From contig NZ_BAGN01000234.1 of assembly GCF_000308835.1 (NCBI RefSeq), forward strand, positions 1 to 59,445: a stretch of 59,445 bases of DNA. The letters run 5' to 3'. The position numbers and the translations under genes are program-made. Shown one piece after another: positions 33,247-41,608 of the stretch (within the stretch, counting starts at the first letter, position 1; each line of letters begins with the position of its first letter). Under the pieces are notes generated by a model. That model was not told where the DNA came from, made no database searches, and saw only the letters and a program-made list of their open reading frames with translations. This DNA is from Nocardia vinacea NBRC 16497. Its GTDB lineage: Bacteria > Actinomycetota > Actinomycetes > Mycobacteriales > Mycobacteriaceae.

Positions 33247-33527
33247 TCAGCGGTCGAGACGTCGGATGGGTGCCGGCCAATAGCGCTGGGCGTGTCGGCC
33301 GAACAGCCGCTTGGTCTCATCCCGACGCCCCCGAACAGCACCAGCAGGGATCAGCGGGGTGTAGACCGGCCAGCAGCCGTCGACGACGAAGGCGTTGGTG
33401 TAGTCGGCGCCGATCATCGTGAGGCTCAGGCCGATGGCGGCCAGTCCCGCGGGATGACCAGGCCGATCGCACCGGCCGGTTCGACGGCGCCGACGAAGTA
33501 GCGGAACCAGTCGATCGCCGAATTCAT
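33247..33527 (-). pseudogene. Remnant of a DoxX-family membrane protein
   Basis: In one minus-strand frame MNSAIDWFRYFVGAVEPAG..GLVIPR resembles the second helix region of DoxX proteins; the match then continues in another frame as AGLAAIGLSLTMIGADYTNAFVV, the third-helix region. A shift of one or two bases lies at about 33448, and a further shift may occur near 33340 (LLVLFGGVGM). The usual first 45 residues are missing. The gene is therefore broken and N-terminally truncated. The stretch 33186-33610 otherwise holds no gene. Confidence 0.65.
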
Positions 33528-33610
33528 CGCGCTGCCAGCCATCCCGTGATGGGATGTATTCGTATAAGCTCCGATTCGATCGGAAGCGAGCGGGGCGAGA
33601 TGGTGAAGCG

Positions 33611-34540
33611 ATGACGCAGCGCGGGTGGGTGCTGTTCTTGGCGATGGGCGTCATCTGGGGCGTGCCCTACGCGATGATCCGGATCGCGGTCGAGGATTTC
33701 GACCCGATCGTGGTGGCATTCGGCCGAACCTTCCTCGGCGCGCTGATCCTGCTGCCGATCACGCTCTACACCAAGACACTCGCCCCGGTGCTCGCGCACT
33801 GGCGGCCGCTGCTGCTGTACACGCTGGTCGAGATCACCGGACCGTGGTTTCTGATCGGGTACGCGGAGACCACACTGAACAGCTCGACCGTCGGGCTACT
33901 GATCGCCGCCGTTCCGCTGGTCGGAGTGGTGATCCTGTCCAAACCCATTCAGGGTGTCGGTGCAAAAGTGTGGCCCAAGTACTCCTTCGCACACGATCGC
34001 TTCGACGCACGCCGGACCATCGGCTTGATCATCGGATTCGCGGGGGTCGCTGTGCTGGTCGGCTTCGATATCGATCTGACCCAGCCCGCCGCCATCGGCG
34101 CCATCGGGCTGACCACCATCGGTTACGCCGTCGGCCCGATCATCATCAACCGCGCACTCGCCGATCTACCGCCGCTCGGTGTCGTCACCGGATCACTGAT
34201 TCTGGCCGCGGTGATTTACACACCGTTCGCCGTATTGCGCAGGCCAACACATTTCACCGCCGACGCGTCGTGGTCGGTGCTCGGGCTGGCCGCAATCTGC
34301 ACAGCCGCAGCGTTCCTGGTGTTCTTCGCACTGATCAGCGAGGTCGGCCCGGCCCGCGCCACGGTCATCACCTACATCAATCCGGCGGTGGCCATCCTGC
34401 TCGGCGTGACCCTGCTGGACGAACCGCTGACCGTCGGCATGGGCATCGGCTTCCCGCTGGTCATTCTCGGCTCGATCCTCGGCACCGCCCGCGCCCGCGC
34501 CGCCGAGGAACCGGCAGCGACGCCGGTCACCCAGTCCTGA
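33611..34540 (+). CDS. EamA/DMT-family transporter
   Basis: This 309-residue protein has about ten membrane helices in two EamA halves. The N-terminus is MTQRGWVLFLAMGVIWGVPYAMIR, the second half starts near RTIGLIIGFAGVAVLVG, and the late motif YINPAVAILLGVTLLDEPLT is a typical EamA ending. The start ATG 33611 is chosen because upstream in-frame codons are charged and non-conserved. The substrate is unknown. It stands alone, with no regulator adjacent. Confidence 0.88.
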   Translation: MTQRGWVLFLAMGVIWGVPYAMIRIAVEDFDPIVVAFGRTFLGALILLPITLYTKTLAPVLAHWRPLLLYTLVEITGPWFLIGYAETTLNSSTVGLLIAAVPLVGVVILSKPIQGVGAKVWPKYSFAHDRFDARRTIGLIIGFAGVAVLVGFDIDLTQPAAIGAIGLTTIGYAVGPIIINRALADLPPLGVVTGSLILAAVIYTPFAVLRRPTHFTADASWSVLGLAAICTAAAFLVFFALISEVGPARATVITYINPAVAILLGVTLLDEPLTVGMGIGFPLVILGSILGTARARAAEEPAATPVTQS

Positions 34541-34727
34541 GCACCCTCACGCGCTGAAGGTCAGACCGGCGCCGCGTCGGTGGGGTTCGACGAAATGTGT
34601 TCCTACGGCGTCCTTTGTCGTGGCGGGCGGCGCCGCGCTTCTCGGCAACCTGCGATGCGGCCCTGCACCTCGAAAAACCGTTGCGCCGCATACCTGTCGC
34701 GGGGCTTCGCAGTGGAATGATGTCGGA

Positions 34728-35375
34728 GTGACAGCGAACAGTCGAACCGATCCCGCGGACGTGGCGCACACCCGCGCCGCCTACGACGATATCGCCATCC
34801 GCTACACCGAATTCGTCAAAGATCACCTGGCCACACAGCCGTTCGACCGCGCCATGCTCGGCATATTCGCGGAGCTGGTGCACGGCGGTCGAGTGGCCGA
34901 CATCGGGTGCGGTGAAGGCCGATTGACCGCGCACCTGTCCGAGCTCGGCCTGGATATCTTCGGGATCGACCTGTCACCGCGGCTGCTCGAATCGGCGCGG
35001 GCTCAGTATCCGACACTCGACTTCGAGGAGGGCTCGCTCGAGCACCTCGATATCGGCGACGCCACTCTCGCGGGAATTCTCGTGTGGTACTCGTTCATCC
35101 ATCTGCCGCCCGAACGAATGCCCGCTGTGTTGGCAGAGTTTCATCGGGTACTCGAGGCAGGAGGGCACGCACTGCTCGCGTTCTTCCATGCACCAGATGT
35201 CCAGGACGCGGAACCGTTCGACCACAAGGTGATAACCGCCTACCGATGGTCACCGGATCGGCTCGCCACGCTGGCCGAACAGGCCGGTTTCACGCCGACC
35301 GCCCGGTTGGTCCGAGAACCGGATCCCGGCGAGCGGGGCCGCCAGGCGTACCTGCTCCTGGTCAAGGATCGCTGA
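34728..35375 (+). CDS. Class I SAM-dependent methyltransferase
   Basis: This 215-residue protein starts at GTG 34728. Motif I is VADIGCGEGRLTAHLSELG (about residues 56-74), followed by IFGIDLSPRLLESAR (motif II acidic residue), and the methyltransferase-11 post-motif region WYSFIHLPPERMPAVLAEFHRVLEAGGHALLAF. Its length is usual for small-molecule methyltransferases. No cofactor-specific neighbour reveals the substrate. The 187 bases upstream hold no gene I can support. Confidence 0.85.
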   Translation: MTANSRTDPADVAHTRAAYDDIAIRYTEFVKDHLATQPFDRAMLGIFAELVHGGRVADIGCGEGRLTAHLSELGLDIFGIDLSPRLLESARAQYPTLDFEEGSLEHLDIGDATLAGILVWYSFIHLPPERMPAVLAEFHRVLEAGGHALLAFFHAPDVQDAEPFDHKVITAYRWSPDRLATLAEQAGFTPTARLVREPDPGERGRQAYLLLVKDR

Positions 35376-35519
35376 TTCGGCGAACGCGAATCCGCGCCTT
35401 TCAGTAGGGTTGAGGACAGCGCACAGGGGACATGGCTGTGCGGGCCCTTATCGACATCGTGGTCGTTTTCCTTTCACCAAAAACCTCAGCACCACACCGT
35501 CGTCAGGGGGCGACAGACC

Positions 35520-36875
35520 ATGGAGCTCATTTCTCCGATCGATGCCGTTTTTCTACTCGCCGAATCCCGCGAGCATCCGATGCACGTCGGTTCGCTACAA
35601 CTATTCGAGGCACCGGAGGACGCCGGGCCCGATTTCGCGCGGCTGACCCACGAGAAGTTGTTGACGGACAACGAATTCCACCCCACCTTCCGCAAGCGCC
35701 CGGCAACCTGGCTCGGCGCACCGCAGTTGGCGTGGACTCAGGCCGAGGACGTCGAACTCGGCTATCACCTGCGCCGATCGGCGCTGCCGAGTCCCGGCAG
35801 CTTCGATCAACTGCTCGAACTCGCCTCCGACCTGCACAGCGCCCTGCTCGACCGGCACCGCCCGCTATGGGAGATCCACGTGGTGGAGGGCCTGAACGAC
35901 GGCCGCTTCGCGCTCTACTCGAAGATGCATCACGCGCTGATCGATGGCGTCACCGCGCAGCGAGTGCTGCAGCGAACGCTCACCAACGATCCCACGGCGA
36001 CCGAAACACGCGTGCCGTGGAACCTGCCTCGGTCGAAGCGCAAGACCGAGCCGTCGGGCTCGCTGCTGGGCGGGATCGCGCGAAATCTCTTGTCGGCTGC
36101 CAATTCCGGGCCCACCGCGCTGCGGGTCGCGCGCGCCGCATTGGTGCAGCAACAGTTGACCATGCCCTTCGAGGCGCCGCGCTCGATGTTCAATGTGCCG
36201 ATCGGCGGCGCCCGCCGGTGCGCGGTCCGGTCCTGGCCGCTGGAGCGGGTCAAGCAGGTCAAGAAGGCGACCGGCACGACCGTCAACGATGTGGTGCTCG
36301 CGATGTCGGCGGGTGCGTTGCGCGCTTATCTGATCGAACAGAATGCATTGCCCGATAAGCCGTTGATCGCCATGGTCCCGGTCTCGCTGCGGGCCGATGA
36401 GGACGATGCCGAGGCCAGTGGCGTCAAGGTCGGCGCGATCCTGTGCAATCTCGGCACCGATATCGCCGATCCGATCGAACGGCTGCGCGTGGTGAGCGAA
36501 TCGATGCGCCGCAGCAAAGAGGTCTACAACTCGCTCTCGCCCATCCAGACCATGGCGCTATCCGGGTTGATGCTCAGCCCGCTTGCCCTGACCCTGCTGC
36601 CCGGCATGCTGTCGTTCACGAACCCGCCGTTCAATATCGTCATCTCGAATGTCCCCGGCCCCAAGGAACCGCAGTACTGGAACGGCGCGCGCCTGGACGC
36701 CTCTTACCCGATGTCGATTCCGTTCGACGGGCAGGCCGTCAACATCACCCTCACCACCAACGTCGACAGTCTGGACTTCGGGATCGTGGGCTGCCGCCGC
36801 AGCGTGCCGCGACTGCACAGCCTGCTCGACCGTCTGGAAGATTCGCTGGCCGAGTTGGAGCAGTCCGCCGGCTGA
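35520..36875 (+). CDS. Wax ester synthase / diacylglycerol acyltransferase (WS/DGAT)
   Basis: This 451-residue acyltransferase makes triacylglycerol or wax esters from acyl-CoA. It starts MELISPIDAVFLLAE. The catalytic motif HHALIDG is at residues 137-143, preceded by PLWEIH (115-120), and later come TVNDVVLAM and NIVISNVPGP, all standard for the actinobacterial bifunctional family. Length matches typical members. It is a cytosolic or membrane-associated enzyme of storage lipid synthesis. Upstream is a 144-base gap, and a methyltransferase gene follows 67 bases later. Actinobacteria carry many paralogues, so essentiality is unlikely. Confidence 0.93.
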   Translation: MELISPIDAVFLLAESREHPMHVGSLQLFEAPEDAGPDFARLTHEKLLTDNEFHPTFRKRPATWLGAPQLAWTQAEDVELGYHLRRSALPSPGSFDQLLELASDLHSALLDRHRPLWEIHVVEGLNDGRFALYSKMHHALIDGVTAQRVLQRTLTNDPTATETRVPWNLPRSKRKTEPSGSLLGGIARNLLSAANSGPTALRVARAALVQQQLTMPFEAPRSMFNVPIGGARRCAVRSWPLERVKQVKKATGTTVNDVVLAMSAGALRAYLIEQNALPDKPLIAMVPVSLRADEDDAEASGVKVGAILCNLGTDIADPIERLRVVSESMRRSKEVYNSLSPIQTMALSGLMLSPLALTLLPGMLSFTNPPFNIVISNVPGPKEPQYWNGARLDASYPMSIPFDGQAVNITLTTNVDSLDFGIVGCRRSVPRLHSLLDRLEDSLAELEQSAG

Positions 36876-36942
36876 CCTGGCGAATAGCCCGCCCGCCGGT
36901 CGATAAGCTGAGACGATCGACTGGCGACGGGTGGGCGACACG

Positions 36943-37719
36943 ATGGCTCTTTACGACCACACCGGACAGACGTACGCCCGGACCAGGCAACCGGATCCGC
37001 GCATCGCCGCGGTCATCGATGACGCGGTGTGCGGTATGGACTCCGTCGCCAATATCGGCGCAGGGGGCGGATCCTACGAGCCGACCGGCACCGTGATCGC
37101 GGTCGAGCCGAGCGAGGTGATGATCGCGCAACGTCCACCCGCCGCCGCCCCCGCGGTACAGGCGGTCGCCGAGCAGCTGCCGATCCATACCGATGCCGTC
37201 GATGCCGCCCTGGCCATCCTGACCGTGCACCACTGGACCGACCTCGATCGCGGCATCGCCGAACTGAAACGGATCGCCCGCCGCCGCATCGTCATCCTCA
37301 CCTGGGACCACACCATCTACCGCGAATTCTGGCTGGTCCGTGACTATCTGCCCGCCGCGGCCGTAACTGATGCGCGCCTGGCCGTCCCCCTCCCGCGCCT
37401 CACCGCCCTACTCGGCGACGTATCGATCACCCCGATCCTGGTCCCGCACGATTGCGTCGACGGCTTCGGCGGCGCGTACTGGCGGCGACCCGAGGCGTAC
37501 CTGGACGAAACCGTGCGCGCGGGAATGTCGATGCTGGCGATGACACCGGCGGCACTACTGCAGGACGGACTGAACCGACTCCGAGACGATCTCGCCACTG
37601 ACGCATGGTCCACCCGGCATGCCGAGCTGCTCGACAAATCCCACCTCGACCTGGGCTACCGGCTCGTCACGGCGGAACTCCGATCCAGTCGGCTGAAACG
37701 GCTACCCCGAGAAAACTAG
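36943..37719 (+). CDS. Class I SAM-dependent methyltransferase
   Basis: This 258-residue protein starts at ATG 36943 (MALYDHTGQTYARTRQPDPRI). Motif I is SVANIGAGGGSYEP, then TVIAVEPSEVMIAQRP and AVDAALAILTVHHWTDLDRGIAELKRIARRRIVIL. The pattern YARTRxxDPRI is shared by a group of actinobacterial methyltransferases. The glycine loop is intact, so it should bind SAM. The stop overlaps a 14-base KstR-like site for the next gene. Substrate unknown. Confidence 0.85.
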   Translation: MALYDHTGQTYARTRQPDPRIAAVIDDAVCGMDSVANIGAGGGSYEPTGTVIAVEPSEVMIAQRPPAAAPAVQAVAEQLPIHTDAVDAALAILTVHHWTDLDRGIAELKRIARRRIVILTWDHTIYREFWLVRDYLPAAAVTDARLAVPLPRLTALLGDVSITPILVPHDCVDGFGGAYWRRPEAYLDETVRAGMSMLAMTPAALLQDGLNRLRDDLATDAWSTRHAELLDKSHLDLGYRLVTAELRSSRLKRLPREN

Positions 37720-37730
37720 AACGTGTTACA
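37717..37730. promoter_or_regulatory. KstR-like operator match
   Basis: TAGAACGTGTTACA fits TNNAACNNGTTNNA, the consensus of the sterol regulator KstR in mycobacteria and relatives, at every fixed position. It overlaps the stop of the upstream methyltransferase and lies 170 bases before the nitronate monooxygenase-family gene. A chance match is possible. Confidence 0.35.
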
Positions 37731-37900
37731 TTCGAAGTCAGGCGTCCGCGCCTGTCGACCAAGCTACCGCCGCATCATGGCGATATCTGCGGCAGTCGGC
37801 CGAATCGGCAGCGCGGGCGGGTGACCAAATATGCAACCCGTTCCAGCACTCGTCAGCCGTTGTGATCCGGCTGCTGAGCAAGTAGGGAGACCAGCACGCC

Positions 37901-39025
37901 ATGCGTACCGAAATCTGCGACCGGCTGGGGATCGAATTCCCCATCTTCGCCTTCACCCATTGCCGCGATGTGGCGGCCGCGGTCAGCAATGCCGGCGGAC
38001 TCGGCGTGCTCGGTGCGGTGGGCTTCACCGCTGAGGAATTGGAGGTCGAACTGGCCTGGCTCGACGACCATGTGCACGGTGTGTACGGCGTCGACCTCGT
38101 CATTCCGTCGAAGTACGAGGGCAAGGGAATCGATGACCTGACCCCCGAACAGCTGGAAGCCAAACTGGCGGAACTGGTTCCGCAGGGGCACCGGGACTTC
38201 GCGGAGAAGCTCCTCAACGACCACAATGTCCCGCATCTGCCCGACGGTGAGCGCCACAACCAACTTCTCGGCTGGACCGCGACCACTGTCGCACCGCAGA
38301 TCGAGGTGATCCTGCGCCATCCCAAGGCCAAGCTGGTCGCCAATGCCCTCGGCACACCGCCGCCGGATGTGGTCGAGCAGATCCAGGGCTCCGGACGGCT
38401 CATCGGCGCGCTGTGCGGTTCGGTGAAGCATGCGCTCAACCACAAGCGTGCGGGCCTGGATTTCGTTGTCTGCCAAGGCACCGAAGGCGGCGGGCACTGC
38501 GGTGAGATCTCCTCGATGGTGCTGTGGCCGCAGGTGGTCGATGCCATCGGCGATATGCCGCTGCTGGCTGCCGGCGGTATCGGCAACGGTCGGCAGGTCG
38601 CCGCGGCCATGGCGATGGGCGCGGCGGGTGCGTGGACCGGCTCGCTGTGGCTGACCGTCGAGGAGGCGAATGTGCCGCCCGCGCAGATGCAGACCTACAT
38701 CGAAGCAACCAGCCAGGACACCGTGCGCTCGCGGTCCTGGACCGGTAAGCCGTGCCGCATGCTGAAGAATGACTGGACCGAGGCCTGGGAGGCGCCGGAG
38801 AATCCGGATCCGCTGCCCATGCCGCTGCAGATGATGGTGGCCCTGGACGGCGTCAAGCGCGGGCACCGCTATCCGGAAGCCGCCAAGGATGTGAACTTCA
38901 ATCCGGTCGGTCAGGTCGTCGGCATGATGAACAAGGTGGAGCGCTCCGCCGATGTGATCGCCCGGCTGATCAACGAGTACGTGGAGGCGTGCGACCGCCT
39001 GAACAAGCTCAACAGCGCCCTTTGA
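37901..39025 (+). CDS. Nitronate monooxygenase-family flavin oxidoreductase
   Basis: This 374-residue FMN enzyme starts at ATG 37901 after a gtaggga site. Family features are EFPIFAFTHCRDVAAAVSNAGGLGVLGAVGF at the N-terminus, GTEGGGHCGEISSMVLWPQVVDAIG (phosphate-binding and catalytic region), and LLAAGGIGNGRQVAAAMAMGAAGAWTGS. The branch is the mycobacterial type with an extended middle domain; its natural substrate is uncertain, as nitronates are only one possibility. A KstR-like site lies upstream, which would link it to sterol or lipid catabolism. Confidence 0.88.
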   Translation: MRTEICDRLGIEFPIFAFTHCRDVAAAVSNAGGLGVLGAVGFTAEELEVELAWLDDHVHGVYGVDLVIPSKYEGKGIDDLTPEQLEAKLAELVPQGHRDFAEKLLNDHNVPHLPDGERHNQLLGWTATTVAPQIEVILRHPKAKLVANALGTPPPDVVEQIQGSGRLIGALCGSVKHALNHKRAGLDFVVCQGTEGGGHCGEISSMVLWPQVVDAIGDMPLLAAGGIGNGRQVAAAMAMGAAGAWTGSLWLTVEEANVPPAQMQTYIEATSQDTVRSRSWTGKPCRMLKNDWTEAWEAPENPDPLPMPLQMMVALDGVKRGHRYPEAAKDVNFNPVGQVVGMMNKVERSADVIARLINEYVEACDRLNKLNSAL

Positions 39026-39125
39026 CGTCCTCTCGTCGACGCCGCCCCAGCAGATCGTCGGGGCGGCGTCGTCGGCCTCTCGTGGCTGGGTAGCCGTCCA
39101 GCGGCACACGCGGTATACAGATGAT

Positions 39126-39152
39126 TCGCACCGTTATGGTGCGAGCGCTCGC
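39126..39152. promoter_or_regulatory. Two overlapping palindromes before a small gene
   Basis: TCGCACC-GTTAT-GGTGCGA (39126-39144) and GCGAGCGCTCGC (39141-39152) overlap by four bases, 21 bases before a 57-residue gene. They may be a regulator site or alternative stems in its leader. Confidence 0.45.
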
Positions 39153-39172
39153 GTCAGTTTTGGGAGGTCGGC

Positions 39173-39346
39173 ATGTATCCCTGCACCAACCCTCGGTGCG
39201 GAAGTCGCGGACATAATGAGCCGGAGTGTCCGAATCTGGTACATGCCGATCTGCCGCAACGGCGAAATCTGGTGGTGCTGGCCGTACTTGCCGTCACGAT
39301 CGTCAGCTCGCTCGTGCTCGCCGCCTTCGCCGCGGCACCGCATTGA
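39173..39346 (+). CDS. Small membrane protein with N-terminal Cys-rich segment
   Basis: This 57-residue protein starts at ATG 39173 with a strong gggagg ribosome site six bases upstream. The N-terminus MYPCTNPRCGSRGHNEPEC has cysteines at residues 4, 9 and 19 and a histidine, resembling a short zinc knuckle, followed by LPQRRNLVVLAVLAVTIVS and a single hydrophobic helix to the end. It would place the Cys-rich part on one side of the membrane. No family recognised. It is below the size normally called automatically. Confidence 0.65.
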   Translation: MYPCTNPRCGSRGHNEPECPNLVHADLPQRRNLVVLAVLAVTIVSSLVLAAFAAAPH

Positions 39347-39361
39347 TATCGGTGTCCCCGC

Positions 39362-40318
39362 CTAGGAATCGTCCACCGAGAAGTCGTAGCGCACACCGGT
39401 CAGCCGCTCGCTGAGCTGCCACAGTTTGCGCGCGGTCGCGCGGCGGTAGGCAAGCGGATTGCGCAGCGCCCGCCGTGGATATCCGGCGACCTCGAAACCC
39501 GGTCCCACATAAGAGTTTCCGGGCACATCCGGCACGGTGGCGGCATACAGCTGCGGCAACGCGCCCATGTGATCGGACTGGGCCAGCGCGAACAGGATCG
39601 CCTGCGGGATTGCCGCCAGAACACCGCCCAGACCCTTCTCACCGTCGCGGTCGTAAAGATGTGTCGCGGAGACTCCGGGATGCGCGGCCACCGCGCGCAG
39701 CTGCGACCCTGCCGCGCGGGCCCGACGCTCGAGTTCGGCGGTGAACAGCAGATTCGCCAGTTTGGACTGGCTGTAGGCGAGCCAGCGCAGATAGACCCGC
39801 TGCCAATTCGGGTCGAACCAGTTGATCACGCCGACCCACGCGGCCACCGACGATACGGTCACCACTCGCGGCTGTTCGGCGCGCAGGAGTGCGGGCAGTA
39901 TGGCGCCGGTGAATGCGAAGTGCCCGAGGTGATTAGTTCCGAATTGGGTATCGAATCCGTCGGCGGTGCGCGAGCGCGGCACCGCCATCACACCCGCATT
40001 ATTGATCAGCAGATCGATCCGGCCGACAGTGTCGTCGATCTGCTCGGCGGCCCGCCGGACCGAGGCGAGATCGGCCAGATCCAGCTGCAGCACTTCGGGT
40101 TTCGGCCCGTTGGCCACCGCGGTGACCGCATCCAGTGCCGCGGCCGCCTTCTGCGGATTGCGGCAGGCCAGCAGCACGTGCGCGCCCTTGCTCGCCAGCG
40201 CCTCCGCGGTGCGCAGGCCCAGACCGCTATTGGCGCCGGTCACCACGGCTGTCTTGCCGGATTGATCCGCGATATCCGCGATTGTCCAGCGGCGCGGCAG
40301 GATTGGTACCGAGGGCAC
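39362..40318 (-). CDS. Short-chain dehydrogenase/reductase (retinol dehydrogenase-like)
   Basis: This 318-residue SDR starts at GTG 40318, which has caggag six bases upstream; a longer in-frame start is not supported. Motifs are TAVVTGANSGLGLRTAEAL (NADP loop), LLINNAGVMAVP, FGTNHLGHFAFTG, VTVSSVAAW, and the catalytic pair in YSQSKLANLLFTAEL. The C-terminal part (WQLSERLTGVRYDF) is longer than in classical SDRs, as in the protochlorophyllide-reductase/retinol-dehydrogenase group. Substrate unknown. It is separated from the GntR gene by a 0.4-kb gap. Confidence 0.9.
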   Translation of the reverse strand: MPSVPILPRRWTIADIADQSGKTAVVTGANSGLGLRTAEALASKGAHVLLACRNPQKAAAALDAVTAVANGPKPEVLQLDLADLASVRRAAEQIDDTVGRIDLLINNAGVMAVPRSRTADGFDTQFGTNHLGHFAFTGAILPALLRAEQPRVVTVSSVAAWVGVINWFDPNWQRVYLRWLAYSQSKLANLLFTAELERRARAAGSQLRAVAAHPGVSATHLYDRDGEKGLGGVLAAIPQAILFALAQSDHMGALPQLYAATVPDVPGNSYVGPGFEVAGYPRRALRNPLAYRRATARKLWQLSERLTGVRYDFSVDDS

Positions 40319-40719
40319 AGAGAACTCCTGGTTGATCAGCGGCGTGGACCGCTTCGTCATCGCGCGCGAAGCCCGGCGGCCATCGCCGATTCAAAACGAA
40401 CGGACTTCCGTATCGAGCTGGGCGCAGACCTCGACGATGCCACCGCAGACTCTGCCGAGCATAGCCAGCTCTGGGAGTATCGAACGCCTTCCGCCGCAGT
40501 GCATCCCGCGGCGCTCGAGCGATGCTTGTCACGGCCACCCGCATATCGTCGGATTCGGTGCAGCGCGCCCGCTGAGCAGTTCCGTAGACCAGCCGTCTCA
40601 GTCGGCGACTCGATCCACGCGATCTTGGTCGACGGCCGCAAACTCCACTCTTCAAACGACATTGAGCGACACCGGCGCATGAATGACTCAGACAGTGGAT
40701 TCCGAGGAACCGCGGGCGA
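40319..40719. other. Intergenic stretch, nothing recognised
   Basis: This 401-base stretch lies upstream of the SDR gene and downstream of the GntR gene. Open frames are Arg/Ser-rich on both strands with no ribosome site or family match. The SDR promoter should be here, but no convincing -35/-10 pair or palindrome stood out. Confidence 0.4.
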
Positions 40720-41499
40720 TCAGGCGGTCGCCGCGTGCTCCGCATCCTCATGGCCATCGGCCCCGACATCGAGCAATTCCTCGAACCGGGCGATCACCTT
40801 GTCGTGATACAGCCCGAACAGATCCTCGAACAGCGCGAGCTGCGCATCGGACGGGCCGGAACCGGAATCCCACACCGCGACCAGCGCACGCCATACCAGA
40901 ACATGCAGATCCGCCGCGCCCGCGAAGAAGGCCTCGACGGCCTCGGGGACCTCGAGCACCATCTCGCCGATGGAGTTCATGATCGCGCGCTGCATGCTCA
41001 GCCCGAGTGCGGTGAGCAGTCGGCGGACCAGGCCGATCTCGATGGCGAGGATCTGCTGGAAGTCGGGAACATCCTGTCGGGCAAGCGATTCCAGTTCATC
41101 GATTTCGGCCTTGAGTTCGGCCGGGTCGATCTCCTGCTCGCTGCTGGTGTAGGCGAGCAGCGCCTCCATGACGATGCCGCGCTCCACCTCGACGATGTCG
41201 TGGAACATCTCGATGGCCACATCCGGCATCGGAACCGAGAACCGGAACAGGTGCCGATACACATCGATGCCGCCCGCCTCACGGACATCGCGGATCGTGA
41301 ACCCCTTGCCGCGCCGCGCCTCGACGAATCCGTACGATTCCAGCCGACCGAGCGTCAACTGCGCGGTCGCGCGGTTCATTTCGAACTCCTCCGCGACCTG
41401 ACGGACCGACGGCATCAAATCCCCCGGCTGATATTCCCCCGCGGCAACCCGGCGTGCCAGCTCATCGGCAACGTCGGCGACTACCGTTTGGGATCCCAT
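40720..41499 (-). CDS. GntR-family (FadR-type) transcriptional regulator
   Basis: This 259-residue protein has a winged helix-turn-helix (GEYQPGDLMPSVRQVAEEFEMNRATAQLTLGRLESYGFVEARRGKGFTI) followed by an all-helical FadR-type effector domain of about 170 residues with acidic and histidine positions (EMFHDIVEVERGIV, DLHVLVWRALV). Effectors of this class are usually small organic acids or acyl-CoAs. It starts at ATG 41499 and is divergent from an ABC1-kinase gene, with 109 bases between them, so it may regulate that gene and itself. Confidence 0.88.
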   Translation of the reverse strand: MGSQTVVADVADELARRVAAGEYQPGDLMPSVRQVAEEFEMNRATAQLTLGRLESYGFVEARRGKGFTIRDVREAGGIDVYRHLFRFSVPMPDVAIEMFHDIVEVERGIVMEALLAYTSSEQEIDPAELKAEIDELESLARQDVPDFQQILAIEIGLVRRLLTALGLSMQRAIMNSIGEMVLEVPEAVEAFFAGAADLHVLVWRALVAVWDSGSGPSDAQLALFEDLFGLYHDKVIARFEELLDVGADGHEDAEHAATA

Positions 41500-41608
41500 C
41501 GAGATGCCACCTTTCGACTCGGTTCCGAATACGTCCCAGACAGTCTATGCCCTCCTGTGCGAGACTGCACCTGTGTAACACTGGTCCGCGTGCAGTGTGA
41601 GGTGAGTC

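Noticed and set aside
40357..40680. Possible gene upstream of the SDR gene on the minus strand
   Set aside because: Ser/Arg-rich composition, no ribosome site, no family resemblance, and equal-length frames on the other strand.
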